The notes under the pieces are model-generated. The model saw only the letters and a program-made list of their open reading frames with translations. It searched no databases and was not told the origin of the DNA. From Brachypodius melanocephalos (taxonomy: Eukaryota > Chordata > Aves > Passeriformes > Pycnonotidae): DNA of 64,000 nucleotides. Made by a program: the position numbers and the translations under genes. Each line of letters starts with the position of its first letter. Position 1 is the stretch's first letter. The stretch is taken from positions 5,868,462 through 5,932,461 of the forward strand of contig VZSR01000514.1 of NCBI GenBank assembly GCA_013398615.1. Direction: 5' to 3'. Positions 23,475 to 35,717 of the stretch are shown here, piece by piece.

Positions 23475-23494
23475 AATGCCCTCTAGTGACTGGT
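23475..23494 (-). promoter_or_regulatory. CTCF-like motif
   Basis: On the reverse strand the core reads TCACTAGAGGGCA, which agrees with the CTCF core CCASYAGRKGGCR at all but the first position; the flanks match less well. A single motif of this quality occurs by chance at low frequency, so occupancy is only a prediction. It points the same way as the motif at 43219-43232. Confidence 0.4.
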
Positions 23495-24435
23495 GATCAC
23501 TGTAAAGAGCATTTTGGGTACAGCCTGTGTATTCTTTGATAAATGTCTTGTATGTCTGTCTTGAAGAGTTACTTAGCTGGGCTGTTGGACACTTATGGTA
23601 CTGGTCTGTTGTGAGGAAATTCAATGAAGTTTAGGGTTTTTGGAGAAAATGCTCACTGTTTATTCTTTAACTCCATGCTTAGACTGAAGGTATTATATGT
23701 GAGAAACCACTCTAATACTGCTGTGTTTGCTCAGTTTTTCCTTCTCTCTCTGTTTTTCAGATAACATGAGCAGATGATATCAGTCACTTTTCCCTGACAA
23801 CCCTCAGTGCCGTATTTTCCCCCAATAAGGAGCAGCATGTCTGCAACCAGTATAACTGGGTCTAATTGTGCTTCTAATTGTGATCTTTTTATTTAACTAG
23901 AATAACTTAATTCTCCTTAATGAGCAGGAGAACTGGGAACAGGAGGATTGGGACTGCTTGGTTCTGTTCCTAGCTCTTACTGTGAGGTAACTTGTAAGTA
24001 GGTAAGAGATATGAGTAGATTTTTAATTTTTTTTTTTTTTTCCTAAAAGCTCGTGGATCCCTAATTCCTGGTTTCTCCTTCTGTTAGCTGGGGTTCAGAG
24101 ATCCAAGGAGCACTGTTGTAGAGAAAGTACAAGATGCCCATTGCCTTTGCTTTTTAGCAGGATAGTGCCAACCCCTCTGGAGAGACCCTACCACTGCTGC
24201 TCACTGACCTGTGGATGGATGGATCTGCTCTCAGTCTGAGCTTTCACCAGTGGAGACAAAGCCCTTTGAAGGTGCACTGAACCAGAGCCTTGAATCTAGA
24301 GCTCATCCAAGTTGTCATCAGACCAAGAGATGTCTTTCACCCACTCAACTGGGAGATCCAGGTCTTGCTCGCTGGCAGAAGGTGTGACGGCCACAAGCGG
24401 CACCCTGGCCAGCCCTCCCATGTTCCGAGGTGGGT

Positions 24436-24467
24436 TCACTCCTGGAAGTCCTCACTCCTGGAAGTCC
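24436..24467 (+). repeat. 16-bp perfect tandem duplication
   Basis: The 16-base unit TCACTCCTGGAAGTCC occurs at 24436-24451 and again at 24452-24467. Perfect identity implies a recent event. The unit length is not a multiple of three, so it shifts any frame across it. Confidence 0.9.
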
Positions 24468-24690
24468 TTCCCTGCTCCCGGCTCATCCTTATCTCCCTGT
24501 CTGTGCAGGCTCTCTGGCTCCGTGCTGCTGGCAGCCCAGCAGGGTCCGGGCAGCGCTGCCCATTTGTGTGAGAGCATCGCTGCCAGCAAGGCTGCGCTGA
24601 CCCTGCTCGCTTTGGTTTGGGTTTTGTTCCTTTTAATGCTGCTAATCCCCAAATCCTATGTAGGACGAATACAGGACAGCTAAAGAACCG

Positions 24691-24753
24691 TTTGGGTTTT
24701 TTTGGTGTTTTTGTTTTTGTAGTTTTGGTTTTTTTTGTTGGGTTTTTTTTTTT
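24691..24753 (+). repeat. T/G-rich low-complexity tract
   Basis: Long T runs (up to T11) with interspersed GG/GGG and almost no C or A. It is similar in kind to the tract at 842-907, and on the reverse strand it makes lysine/proline/threonine open frames. Confidence 0.75.
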
Positions 24754-27700
24754 GAGAGCCTTGTGAAGCTCTATAGTCAGCATGTGAATGCTATCTGGGG
24801 AGGGGAAATGCAGCTGATCTTGGCTGTGTCTCAGGGTGGCTGAAGGTTTCACATTAGTCTGGGCTGATTTGTTTGGAGCTCTGTCGCACTAGGGTGCTTG
24901 CAATATCTGCTATACAAACATATTCTGTGTGCTTTCATGCACATGTGCTGTTTTTCCATGTTGCTCCTAAAAGGATTTGCCATCGCCATTCATATTCCTG
25001 TCCCTTTTGGGTGTCATTTCCTTCTGCCACGATAACTAAACCAAAAAGGGGGAGGGGGAAAGTAACCATACAAATAAAAACTACAGACGTGTCATATTTG
25101 ACAAAGGCATCAATGTTAAAACAGAGGTTTTCGATACCACGACTGCTTTCTTGTTATTCCTAGCTAAGGGAAAATGCAACTGATGTGTTTTTTAGTGATT
25201 AAGTGGTTAATGATTTAATGAACTAAAAAAAAAATCTCATTTGTTGCATCCCTTGGACTCAGAAAAAACCTCAAAGAGCTGATTTTCTGTGTACCTCAGT
25301 CCAATATTGCTACCTGCTGGGATATGAACACAATCTCTAAATAAATTGCAAGTGGCCTTGGGCAAATGGAAGAGTTTCACTTTGATCTTGCTAGAGAGAA
25401 TGAACTCAAATGTTCAATCAATCAAATTCATAACTTCTAGCTACAATCGGCCTGACAACAGCCTATTATTTATTTTTAAAATCATATATTTCATTATTGC
25501 AAAACACACAGTCTCTCGTGGGGGGAAAAGCCTAAATTATTGATAAGTCTTGTATGTGACTGAGTTTGTTGGTTTTGACATGCTTGTCACTAACTATTGT
25601 CAGGAAGAATTTACTAAGATGTTTAGTCTGAAAAGTTGGCCAGGAATGTGTGTTGTGCCACATTCAAACTGGGTAGAGGAAACTTTAATAGCTGCTTTCT
25701 TCTTGAATTCCTAGTTGGTAAAGACAGCTGAAGGCAGACTGGGCTTTCTAGTGTGAAAACAATGCATTAGAACAAGCACCCTTTGTTTTAATTGCTGCAA
25801 ACCAGATGATTCAGGCTCTGAAATTATCCATGAGTTAGGGATATGAAACTTTTACTTCATTTGTGTATTTCTGGAAATAGCAATTGTTAGGCTGCAGAAT
25901 ATTTATGCGTACAGAAAAGGAAGAACAATTAACCCCACACCTCAAGAGTCTGTTTTCACTAGTGTTTGCCAAAAGCATCTGAAGAGTGGGTAAGGGAAGA
26001 GTGTATCAGGGAAGTCTGTAGGGAGAGCCATCCTGTTATACAAAAGCATTTATAGAGATGTTATAATGAGTAGTTTCTCCAGCCCAGCTGGAGTTTGTGA
26101 GGAGGATGTGCAGACACCTGGATGCAGCTCCCACAAGGCTCAGGGGACCCCAGGACTGAGCTATCACTGTGTGCCTGGTCCTGGATAGAGTTTTGTAGGA
26201 GAACCACCAGCTCTTCAGTCCCCACTGCGGTTTATGTGACCCTTATGACATGTCTGTAAATAACTGCTAATACTTTCTTCTTGCTGATACAACTCTGGAG
26301 CAGATCGAGGGGCACATCTGATCCATGAGTATAATGTAAGTAAAAATCTGCAGAATTGTCTTAAACTCTAATATGTCACACAATCACAGGACTTGACAGA
26401 GAAGTCTGAAGATAATTTTAACGGGAAGGTGAAGGCATTACAAAATCAAAATGATTGAAATAAAACTTGCTTTTCTTCTAAATGCTGGCTCTCTCTGCAG
26501 AGTCTAATTGTCATTTTATTTCAGCTTAGTGCAGCACTGATCTATTTTTCTTCTGTTTTTGGCATGGCTTTATTCAAAATGAAGTATTTCAGGTCACCAA
26601 AAGAAGAAAAATTAAATGTTGTCGTAATTCTCAGAATGTTCTTTCAGTCAGATGTTGAAATTATAATTTTATTACTTTTGGCTGCACTTGTTTCCAAACA
26701 ATTTGTTCCATGAACTTTTGGATGATATTTCATAATTTTCTATTGACTTCACAACAGTGGAGTATCCCATGGGTTGCAAGTTCCATGGGAAGGTAGTGGA
26801 AAAGCTGAGCAAGAGGACCGATTGAACCCAACTTTAACAATCTGAAATCTGTGAATCTCACCCAAGGTCTTCCAGGGTGCCTCTGCAGACCCTGCAAAGA
26901 GGAGCCCTTCCAGGAGATGAGTTTGCCTTGTGCTGAAGCAGCTGAGCAAGGACAACCTTTCTCTACAGGAATGGAGGTTACTATTATAAGTGCTATTTGC
27001 ATTTTTTGACATCTTTCCTCATTTCCTTGTTTTATCTGCCACTGTTTCATGGTTTGTCAGAAGCAACAGTGCAAAAGATCTCCAAACCTTTCCAGGTCCC
27101 TCTGTTCAGATGTGTCAGAAACAGCACTGTAGGAGCAACAGGCAGTACCAATAAATCTAGGTGGCTTTGGGAGCTTCTCTTCCTGGAGCTTGCCTGACAG
27201 CTCTGAGCATGAACTCACACCATTTGCCTGTTCTATGTCACATAAGGCAGCCCTATTTGCACCTAGGCTTGGGTCCAGAATGCCTTTTAAGCACCACACC
27301 GATTCGTACTTGTTGCAAAGCCTGGAAAATTAAGCCTGCCTTTGGGCTTTCCTCCTGTGGCATCATTGCACCATGTAATTATAGAGACCGTAATGTTGTT
27401 TTATTATGAGGGTTTAGCAAGATGAGCAGTTTGGGACACACTTAATGCCTAACATGCAGTTCAACTTGGCTTTGATTTCTGTTATGAGATTTATTATCAC
27501 AGGGAATACACACTTCACTTGACACTGCTGTATGCCTGTCTAAGCTGAGTACATAGACTCTTTAAAACTAGAAAGATTTATTTGTTCTTTTTAATGTCTG
27601 GGACTAAACTTTTGCATGGAAGGAATGTGTTGCCTAAATATAATGTGATCCTTCCAGGTATATAGTGGGATAGAATAAATTGGTTTATATCTGTTTTTGT

Positions 27701-28989
27701 CTGAGGAATATTTCAAAGATCTTTCCTGCCCAGGTTTCCATAGGGCTCTAAGTGACTGTTGTCTGTTTTCAGAAGTTCACAGGTCTATCAAAATGTACAA
27801 ATCATATCTCTTCCCTCTTAGCACGCACACAGGCTCAGATCATTGTGGGGAGACAGTGCCAGCGTTGTGTTCTTTGCCAGATGCTTAGCTGCTGTGATAA
27901 TGAGGGTTATTAAGGAAGCAGGGATATTAGCTGCTGCAATCCGTGATAGTGGGGGACTGTGCCTGATGACTCAGAAAGGTCTCCTCAGCTGCTGTGTTCT
28001 TGTGTTTAAGGAAGGTGCTGTTTGTTACCTGCCAAGCAGCCTCTGATTTACAATCTCAAAGCACCGTGAAGTGTCAACACCAAATTAATTTCTTTGTGTG
28101 TCAGTTGTGATCTCAGACAGTCCCTTCTGATACATGGTGGTTGTGGAAGAGTGGTAAATTCGGCTCTGAGGTTGTTTTGGTTTTTTGGCTCAAGTGAACA
28201 TCAGAGGAAATCCTTCCCTTTTTACTCAACTGTGCTATTGAGAGGAGCGGAGAAATGGCTCAGCTATGCAGCTGGAGTCAGTTGGAAGTGTTTTCAAAGG
28301 AAAAACAGCACTTGAAAACTGGATTGTCCTGTGATTTCTCTTGACCAGGTATATTTTGCTGTTAACTATGATCATGCAATCCCAAGCAAGCCACATACCA
28401 TCTGTTTGTCAATTTATCCACTTGGACATGAACACGCAGCAGGTAATTCTGCTGCCATAGGTGGCTCAGCCATGGTTCCTCTGGAGAAAATAGTTATCAA
28501 TCACTTCTGTCTGAATTAAGAGACCCTCTGCACCAGTTCACCACAACAGCAGATCTTGAAAGCTAACCACACATGCCTGCACAGGGGACCATTACAACAG
28601 GTTTGGCACACAGGACAGGAATCTCTTGCCATTTTGTGTGTCAGAAATTATTCATTGACCTCAGCAGCCACAGAGTTTCAGCCATGGCTTGGAATGCTCA
28701 TAGCAAGAGCTTGTTTATGAAGACCTTTGATAGCACAGCAACACCTACTGCCTTCAAGTTTTGGGAATGAGACAGTTGGACATTTTCCCAGGGAACCTGT
28801 GCATGTTACTGCCTCAGCCTGTGTTGGTTTTCTTCCCATTCCAGTAACCTACCACAGCATTTCCTGACTTTGAAACCTGGAGTTCAAGGACACCTTTTTG
28901 CCCAGGCAGGCAATGGTGTGCTTTACACATACACGATATGTGAGCACGTCTGAAGGAACCAGAAGTGCCATCTGATTGTTTTCTTCTGG

Positions 28990-29034
28990 ATTTTGCATAT
29001 GAGGCTCTCCATTTGCATATTAACATGTTAATGT
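28990..29034. promoter_or_regulatory. POU octamer sites beside a perfect 14-bp palindrome
   Basis: TTTTGCATAT (about 28991-29000) and a perfect octamer ATTTGCAT (29011-29018) are followed directly by the perfect palindrome ATTAACATGTTAAT (29019-29032). Octamers bind POU-domain factors, and TTAAC palindromes resemble HNF1-like or homeodomain dimer sites (established). Use as an enhancer here is inference. Confidence 0.3.
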
Positions 29035-31089
29035 AACAAAAATAAAAACCTGTCTCCAGAAAGTAGAAACCATATAGACAACCTGATGCTTTCTCCATGG
29101 GAAAAGTGGAAGTAAACAAACCAGGTAGTGTGGGATGGTTCAGTTCCTTGTCCTTGCTGTGAAAATTTTTCTGATCTAATTTCCTCAGTTTCTTGGGATG
29201 CTGCTCATCTGCATCACATGCTTTATCAACACTTAATTATAGGCAATTTTCTGTTTCCTCAAAAACATAATTATTGATGCAATTAATATCCACCTTTATA
29301 AAAGCCTTATAAATTAGGGAAATAGAGCTTTATCCCTAAAGAGAGGCTGATTTATTCTAACAGTGTAGTTGCAATGGGACTCTGTGAACTAACAAAGGGA
29401 CAAAAATGAAGTAAGAGGATGATAATCAGTACACACAGGCTGGAAGAAAGACACACATACCAGATTTGGATGGCAGCTGGCCCGGGCTGGCAAAAAGCAG
29501 TGGGTGATTCAGGGTGCCCAGGTTCCCAGCAGAGCTCCAGCTACCCCTGCCTGTGACTGCATGGGCAGTGCTGAGCTCCAGACTGTACCTGCTCAGAGCA
29601 TTTACAGCTCTTGTCCTTATTCTGGGTTTTGATACAGATAAGAATTCAGGTGTGATATCTCAAGCTGGTCCATGAAGCTCCCCAGGAAATCTCACTGTGC
29701 AGCACCATTGCTGATGCTGGTGGGTTTCCCATTGTTGAGTGGAACACCTTGGGGTTTGCCCTGCTGTGGTGCTGTTTGGAGGTGTCCTGCTCTCAGGGAG
29801 AGCAGCATCTGAGCACAGAACCCCTCATCAATGTCCATCCTGATCCTGGCACTCAGCTTGCTGTCTATCCACCAGTTTTAGATTCACTTACTGGTGGGGA
29901 GCTTGATTTCACAGGGGCAATGGAAAAGATTTGACTTCATGATTGACTTTCCTTGAATGACACTGACAATGGTTGATGGCCAATTTCTGTTGGCCTCATT
30001 GTGCTATTTTAGTTGAACTTCTTAAACCATAAAGTGCTTATATTCCCATTTTTATCCTTGTGGTAGCACAAACTGCAACTCATCTTCTGGATATAAGATG
30101 TTGTTATCTATAAATGCATGGGAGAGAGTGGATTATGCAAATATGCTTATTACTCTGTTATGGTGCTGGTGGTGGTTTGTTTGTGATTTTTTTGTCTTTG
30201 GTTTATTTTTAATTTGAGCTCATTAACACTTGAGGCAACATGTATTTTTCCTCCAATCTGAAGACAAAATCATAGGAAAAAGATTGTTGCCACCTCTATT
30301 ATGCCTGGGGTGAGACATAAGAACAAAGAGGCTGCACATTGTTGACCAAGTCTCTCTCAAATTCCCCCAGCTTCCCCTATGTCAGCCCTTGTTTTCTCAC
30401 TCCTGAGCCGAAAGTATCAACCAGGAGCAAACAGACAATGTTTTTGTAGTTGTTTCCTTAGAAATTAGGCAGTTCTTCTGCTACACCTTAATTGCACATG
30501 TGGCAGATCCCGTCATAAGTCATTCTGACAAAAAGGCCAGGGAATGTTAATATTTTTGTTTACGGTTTGTTAAACAGATGTTTTTTTCAGTGTGGAGATA
30601 AGACTACATTAATATGATTTTCTAAACAGAGGCTCTCACAGCTCAGCTTCTCTTGAGACTGCTCTGATTTGCTTGTTGGATGATTATAATGGGTTTTTAA
30701 TTACACCTGTTAGCCAAGGTGTATATCAGAACTAAATTACAAAGCACCTTACAGTCAAGATTTTTCCAGTGTACAATGAACTGAAAAAAGCTTTTTGTCC
30801 ATAAGGACAAAGAAATTATTTTTCACATTATCAAAATTCAGAAGTTTTCTGGGCAAACACAGTGATAACACAGTAGATTAAGACAGACAAACTTTTTCTT
30901 TATTTATTTTTATTATTTGTTAATTTTGGAAAGTGCTTAGTAATTACTCCCAACAAGTTTAACTCCTTGTGAGCAGCTGACTAAGCCTCTGCTGGTTTTA
31001 ATATTTGGTGAAGTTTGCAGCAGATTATTTTGTCTTGGTGTTTTTTCCCAATTTTTTTTTAATAAGAATGAAGAAGGCCAATTGTGACA

Positions 31090-31109
31090 TTAAATAAATA
31101 AATAAATAC
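31090..31109 (+). repeat. (TAAA)n microsatellite
   Basis: About four and a half TAAA units in tandem. Confidence 0.8.
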
Positions 31110-31668
31110 CCCACAAACAAAAAATCCTACCCAAAACTAAAAGGCTTGTGTTTAGAAGAATGAGGACAAATGGTTTTCATCCTTGAAAGAAAAACATTTA
31201 AAACAGTTCCATCTTTTCTGAGTCATCTGCAGCTCTCATTTAGGCTGAGGGGTACCATGAGGAGTTGGACAGCTGGAATCACAAAGGAGTGGCTATTTTG
31301 GTCATATAAGAATGCTCAGTGAAGTTACAGGAGCACGATAATTCCATATAAACAAGGACTGAGGTAATATTTAGAACAGGCTCACTTAGTGCAGGCTCTC
31401 AAATACATTATTGCAAACAAATGTCAGGCTGATCCAAGTCCTGCTCAGGCCAGTAGAAATAGGCTCAGTTTCAAATTTTTGGGTTTGGTTACAACTAGAT
31501 CTGATATCTATTGAATTTACCTGAAACACAGGGTGAAGTTTTTGGAAGTACTAATGTGAATTAGGCTTCCATCTGCAGAAGTCTGTTGAAAGGTTTTTGA
31601 ACACTAAATCAGTGTTCTGGTGCATAAGTCTCCTTGGAAAACGTGCTTGTCTCAGAGTGTAAAAAGCC

Positions 31669-31683
31669 TTTTTTTTTTTTTTT
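31669..31683 (+). repeat. Poly-T run (T15)
   Basis: A 15-base T run followed by GTTACAG, which looks like a weak splice acceptor. No exon-like segment is evident downstream. Confidence 0.8.
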
Positions 31684-33839
31684 GTTACAGCTTGGGTAAT
31701 ACTGACCCTGACTGTTTGTCCCTTCAGCAGCTCAACACTGCCTAGTGAAAAGAACAAGAAATCTCTTTTCCCCACGTGTTTTGAGAAGGGGAGGGGTTTT
31801 TTCTTTATGAAATTTTGGGAACCTAGAAAGTCTGCTATAAAGAAAGAAGGGTGGATGTCCAATGAAGGAATGGTGAAATAGCCACCTATAGATACCATTG
31901 TTGAAAAGCTGTGCAATCCAAAGGCATTAGTCAGGCACAGGAAGGGGAAAAGTGCAAAAAGCAAAGCTGATTGCCATGTTTACCCTGCCTTGGTAAACTT
32001 ACCCACAGGGCAGCCTTCCCTGTTGAGTTTACTGCCCATAAATGTGCACATGCACTAAGCAGGCAGTATCTCTGTTCTTGCCTCATATATCTTTCAGAGA
32101 ATGAACTTGCTGTGTTTCTGAAGGTATTGCTTAATGGCCAAGGGGTAAATGGACCACTTGAGATAAGCCATATTTGAAGGAGCCTGTAGGCATGTTGTTC
32201 ATGAACTTTAATTTTTCCCTGAGTGGAACTGGAAGACAATAAGCTGAATGTTGAAAGGTGGTGATGCAAAAGTAGCACAAAAAGAAGGGGTAGGGGGAAA
32301 TGCAGGGTGTAAGAAAATAAGAAGAGAGGAGTAGGTGGGAAAATGGAAGAAACAGAAATGGAAGAGAGATATTCATAGTGAGGCAGCTGGTACTAAGTGA
32401 TTGTTCTAGGATGAGCCTCCAGAAGAGATTTTATTATCTGTTCTTCTCCAATCATGCAGAGAGCAACTGACTGTAGATATTGGCTTGGACACTGTTTTCA
32501 GACACTGGTTTCACCCAATACAAGTGTTAATGCTGGTTCGAATGAAGCATTTTAGAGTTTCATAGGGGAAAATGGAATATGATCCCCCTGGGCTCTAATC
32601 TGATGGTGAACAGTGGTGTTGTCCATTGTGCTGATTCCAGTTCTAGTGAAATTCAGAGGGCTCACTCATACAGGGTGTCATCAAACTTCAGCAGGAGCTC
32701 CTTGTAGCACTAGGTCAAAGGCTGATAAAAAGACAGGCTAGCTATGCTTCTTTTTTAGAAATGCCAAAATAATGGCTGAATTGCGTTTGGTTTAGATATG
32801 GCACATTAGAGCTGGTATGGTTGCAAATGCGAGTCTAGCTGGTTTGGGGAATAATACTTATTACACACTGTTCCTGGTAGGACCATGAACACGGAGTATA
32901 GAAGGCCAGATCTGTAACAGGTATGAATTTTCTACACAAAAATCTCTTCTGTTCCATTGAACCAAATTGTTCTTTCGCTTGCTGAGTGTCTGCCACTGCT
33001 GGATGTTGACAGTCAAGACTCCTCCCAAATCTTCTCTTCACTGCTCTGCTGACTTTGGCCAGTGTGTGATGGCTGGGACAGCCCCTCCTAAGTGAACACA
33101 GCAGGACTGCCAGTTTCTGACTTTTTCTTGTTTTTAAAACAGGGATGGCAACAGTGCAATAACTGTATAACTTCCCTGATGTTGGTGACTTGAAACGAAC
33201 CCAAGGCAGCATGTTTATCACAGATCACAGCTCCCTTTCAGAAATCAAATTACCTTTGATCTCCAAATCCTCCATTTATTATCACTCAAGACCAGAAAGC
33301 CTGATTCATAAAAATGAAGGTACAACCATGCTCAAGATGCTGGCCATGGCCTCTGTTGCTCCTCCTTTCCTGAGGTGTTTGAGTCCATATGAGGGGACTC
33401 ACATGCTTTAAGGCCTCCAGATGACAAATGAGTGCCCTGGCAGTAAAAAGAGACATACTGTGGGGCTGTGGCAACCAGAGTACACAGCCTTATAACAAGC
33501 AGCTCTCCAGTTGTTGTCAGCCTTGACAAGTACCCTATTGAAATGCAGATGCCTCCTTCTTCCACCCAACCAGCAAATGGTTCAGCCAGAGTACGTTCCT
33601 CTGGCTCTAATGAGAAGGAGGGGAAAGGACAAGCTTTTGATAATATATAATCATCTCAGCTTGTCTGTGCCTCAGGGCAGGGCCATATCAGGCAGGTGCT
33701 TTGCACATTATTCTGTTATGAAATTTAATATTTGGCCTATCTTACCTACAGCCCAGCCAGGAAGACTCGGTGGCATCTGAGGATTTGTTCCATGTTCTTT
33801 GACTTTGTGGCAGTAAGTGGGAATGACCTCAACCTTGAC

Positions 33840-34480
33840 AGAAGATGAAATTTCATAAGCATTTAGCTACAGGTGGATGTTAATAAATATTTCTTGCATT
33901 CTAATATCATTCCACTTAAACATTAGTAATAAAATCTCCCTTCTTCCTTTAATCACCGGAGCTGGACATTTCTGAGCTTTTGAAAACAGACAAACACGCA
34001 ACAAATCGCGCTTGACTAATTTTGTTAAATTCTACAGAAAAGCAAATGTGAAGTCAAGTCTCTAGAGGTCGAGTCTTTGGCAAGAGGAATTTATAAGCAG
34101 AGTACTATTTGTTCTCTGATTATTTGCTCCGCTGACAGTAGATGAAGAAAAGACGAAGCAGAAGATTTGTGCTAATTTAGAAAAATGTTTGAAAATGTTT
34201 GCCTTGCAAATCCAAATATATTAGCTAAATGTTATTGAATAATAATGAGAACGGGCATTTATTGACTGAAGGACTTTGGAACTATGCTAAATTAATTTGT
34301 ATTTATTTAACACTGCCTTTCAATGGATCTTTGTTCATGTTTCTGCAGCTTGGATTTCCTTGCAAGAGCTGATGTCTTTTTATAGCACTTCTTTATTTTA
34401 GTAACCAGCCTAAGTGCCTTGGTTCCCTAACAAAGCTTGAACAAGAAACGAAGTAAATATACAAAGCAAGGGCTTGCTTC
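33840..34480. promoter_or_regulatory. Candidate conserved non-coding element (CNE-9)
   Basis: A compact, microsatellite-free AT-rich block, unusual among its flanks. It contains CpG words kept inside AT-rich sequence (ACACGCAACAAATCGCGCTTG near 33994), repeated TTAAATT/TAATTTGTATTTATTTAAC words near 34290, and AAATGTTTG repeated at about 34182 and 34191. Stops interrupt all frames, so it is not an exon. The texture is that of a deeply conserved enhancer; this has not been tested. Confidence 0.4.
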
Positions 34481-35700
34481 TCAGAGGTGCTATTGTTTGT
34501 ACAATGGTAAAGTGCCGGCATCTCCGCTGAGGCCTGGGCCACCTCTTGCTGGATGTGCAGTAACCCCAAATCTTCCCAGACAAATGGCTGAAAGAAAAGA
34601 ACTCTGTTATCTTTGACTTGCAGGCAGAGAGCTGAAGTGGGGAGCAAGCAGGAGACCCGTCCCAGTCTCTGGTAGCAGTGATCTGGGCTTCCCCGAGCCA
34701 CAACCCCTTACCCCGAGCATGATTCCCTCCTCTCATCCTATAGGAAACTCTCCACCTGATGCCTTTTTCTTACACAAAGAGAAATGTTTCATCGGATTAA
34801 AATGAAGAAGGATGAGAGTCATAGGTAAGGATGTCTGAGAAGGACTTACTGGTAAAGAGTAGCTATTAAAAGCAAAAAAATCAAGATCTCACCAGTCTTT
34901 CATACAAAGATGACCTTGTCCAGCCTGTGCCCACAAACATCATGTGAGAAATGAGATGACTTGAATGCATCCTCTTCCTCACTCTTCCAGCACCCTGGGT
35001 GCCTTCCTGGTGTTTGTGCATCCCATTCTGCTGTGCCTGAAGCACAGTAGTGCTCAGTCCTGTGTGGTCAGCTCTCTGCTGAAGGACATACACCTGAATC
35101 TCATTTTCCTGTGGGCCAATGTGCTGGTTTACAGACTGGGGCTGCAAAGACCCTCACTTCTCCTGCTGCATCCCATATAAAGGGCAGCTGGGCTCATTTC
35201 ATCCCTGTTCATCCTCTGTGGTGCAGTCTCAAGAGCCTGTTTAATCCTTCTTCCTCACTCAGATGGGATTGAACAACTCCTGAATCCTTTCTGATATCTT
35301 CCATAACAGCTCCATCAAGGGCACACTACAGCTTCCTGCTGCTCCAGGGGGCTGGTGGCCCAGACTCCACACACCTTTACACCTCTGTGGAACACAGAGG
35401 GTTGTTACTCATTCCTCCCTCATACAGCCATTCACATGTGAAAGATTTTGCCCTCTCTGCCATTTTCTTTAGTTCTAGACTAGCCAAACCCGTGGGGGTT
35501 TTGTCTCTGGCGTGGGTGGGGATTCTCGGAGCTCAAGTGCTTCCATTTGCCACCTTCCCATCACAGCAGAGCCCACATCCCATGGGTGTCCTTCCTGTAC
35601 CTCCCAAAGAGGTTAGGATCCCCCCAGCCTTCCTATCTCTTGTCTCCACCATCAAGGACAGGTGGAGACACCAGTGAAAATGTTTCACAGTTTCTCTGTG

Positions 35701-35717
35701 AAAAAAAAAAAAAAAAA
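35701..35717 (+). repeat. Poly-A run (A17)
   Basis: A pure 17-base A run with no identifiable retrocopy upstream. Confidence 0.85.

Larger units (their letters stand above)
23401..28985. other. Non-coding stretch, no gene seen
   Basis: No confident gene. The GC-richer patch at 24.13-24.63 kb has overlapping forward frames of 93 and 123 codons, antisense frames of 138 and 66 codons, and a 41-codon acidic antisense frame (24296-24421); at most one could be real and none has a recognisable domain. A pyrimidine tract plus CAG at about 23739-23760 looks like a splice acceptor, but stops follow at once in all frames. Confidence 0.45.
29035..33839. other. Non-coding stretch, no gene seen
   Basis: No gene or LINE fragment recognised. 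Features are limited to a (TAAA)n microsatellite at 31.09 kb and a T15 run at 31.67 kb. Antisense frames of 115-137 codons at 31.55-32.38 kb and at 32.84-33.22 kb lack known domains and splice support. Confidence 0.5.

Noticed and set aside
23739..23860. Good polypyrimidine tract plus CAG acceptor near 23.76 kb
   Set aside because: Every frame meets a stop soon after the AG and no donor at exon-like distance is convincing; at most a non-coding exon, not supportable.
32533..32545. tRNA B-box-like GGTTCGAAT
   Set aside because: No A box or cloverleaf arms can be formed upstream; an isolated eleven-base match.
33752..33805. Possible 54-bp exon between a CTACAG acceptor and a GTAAGT donor
   Set aside because: One frame is open, but the segment is very short with no recognisable peptide; such pairs arise by chance.
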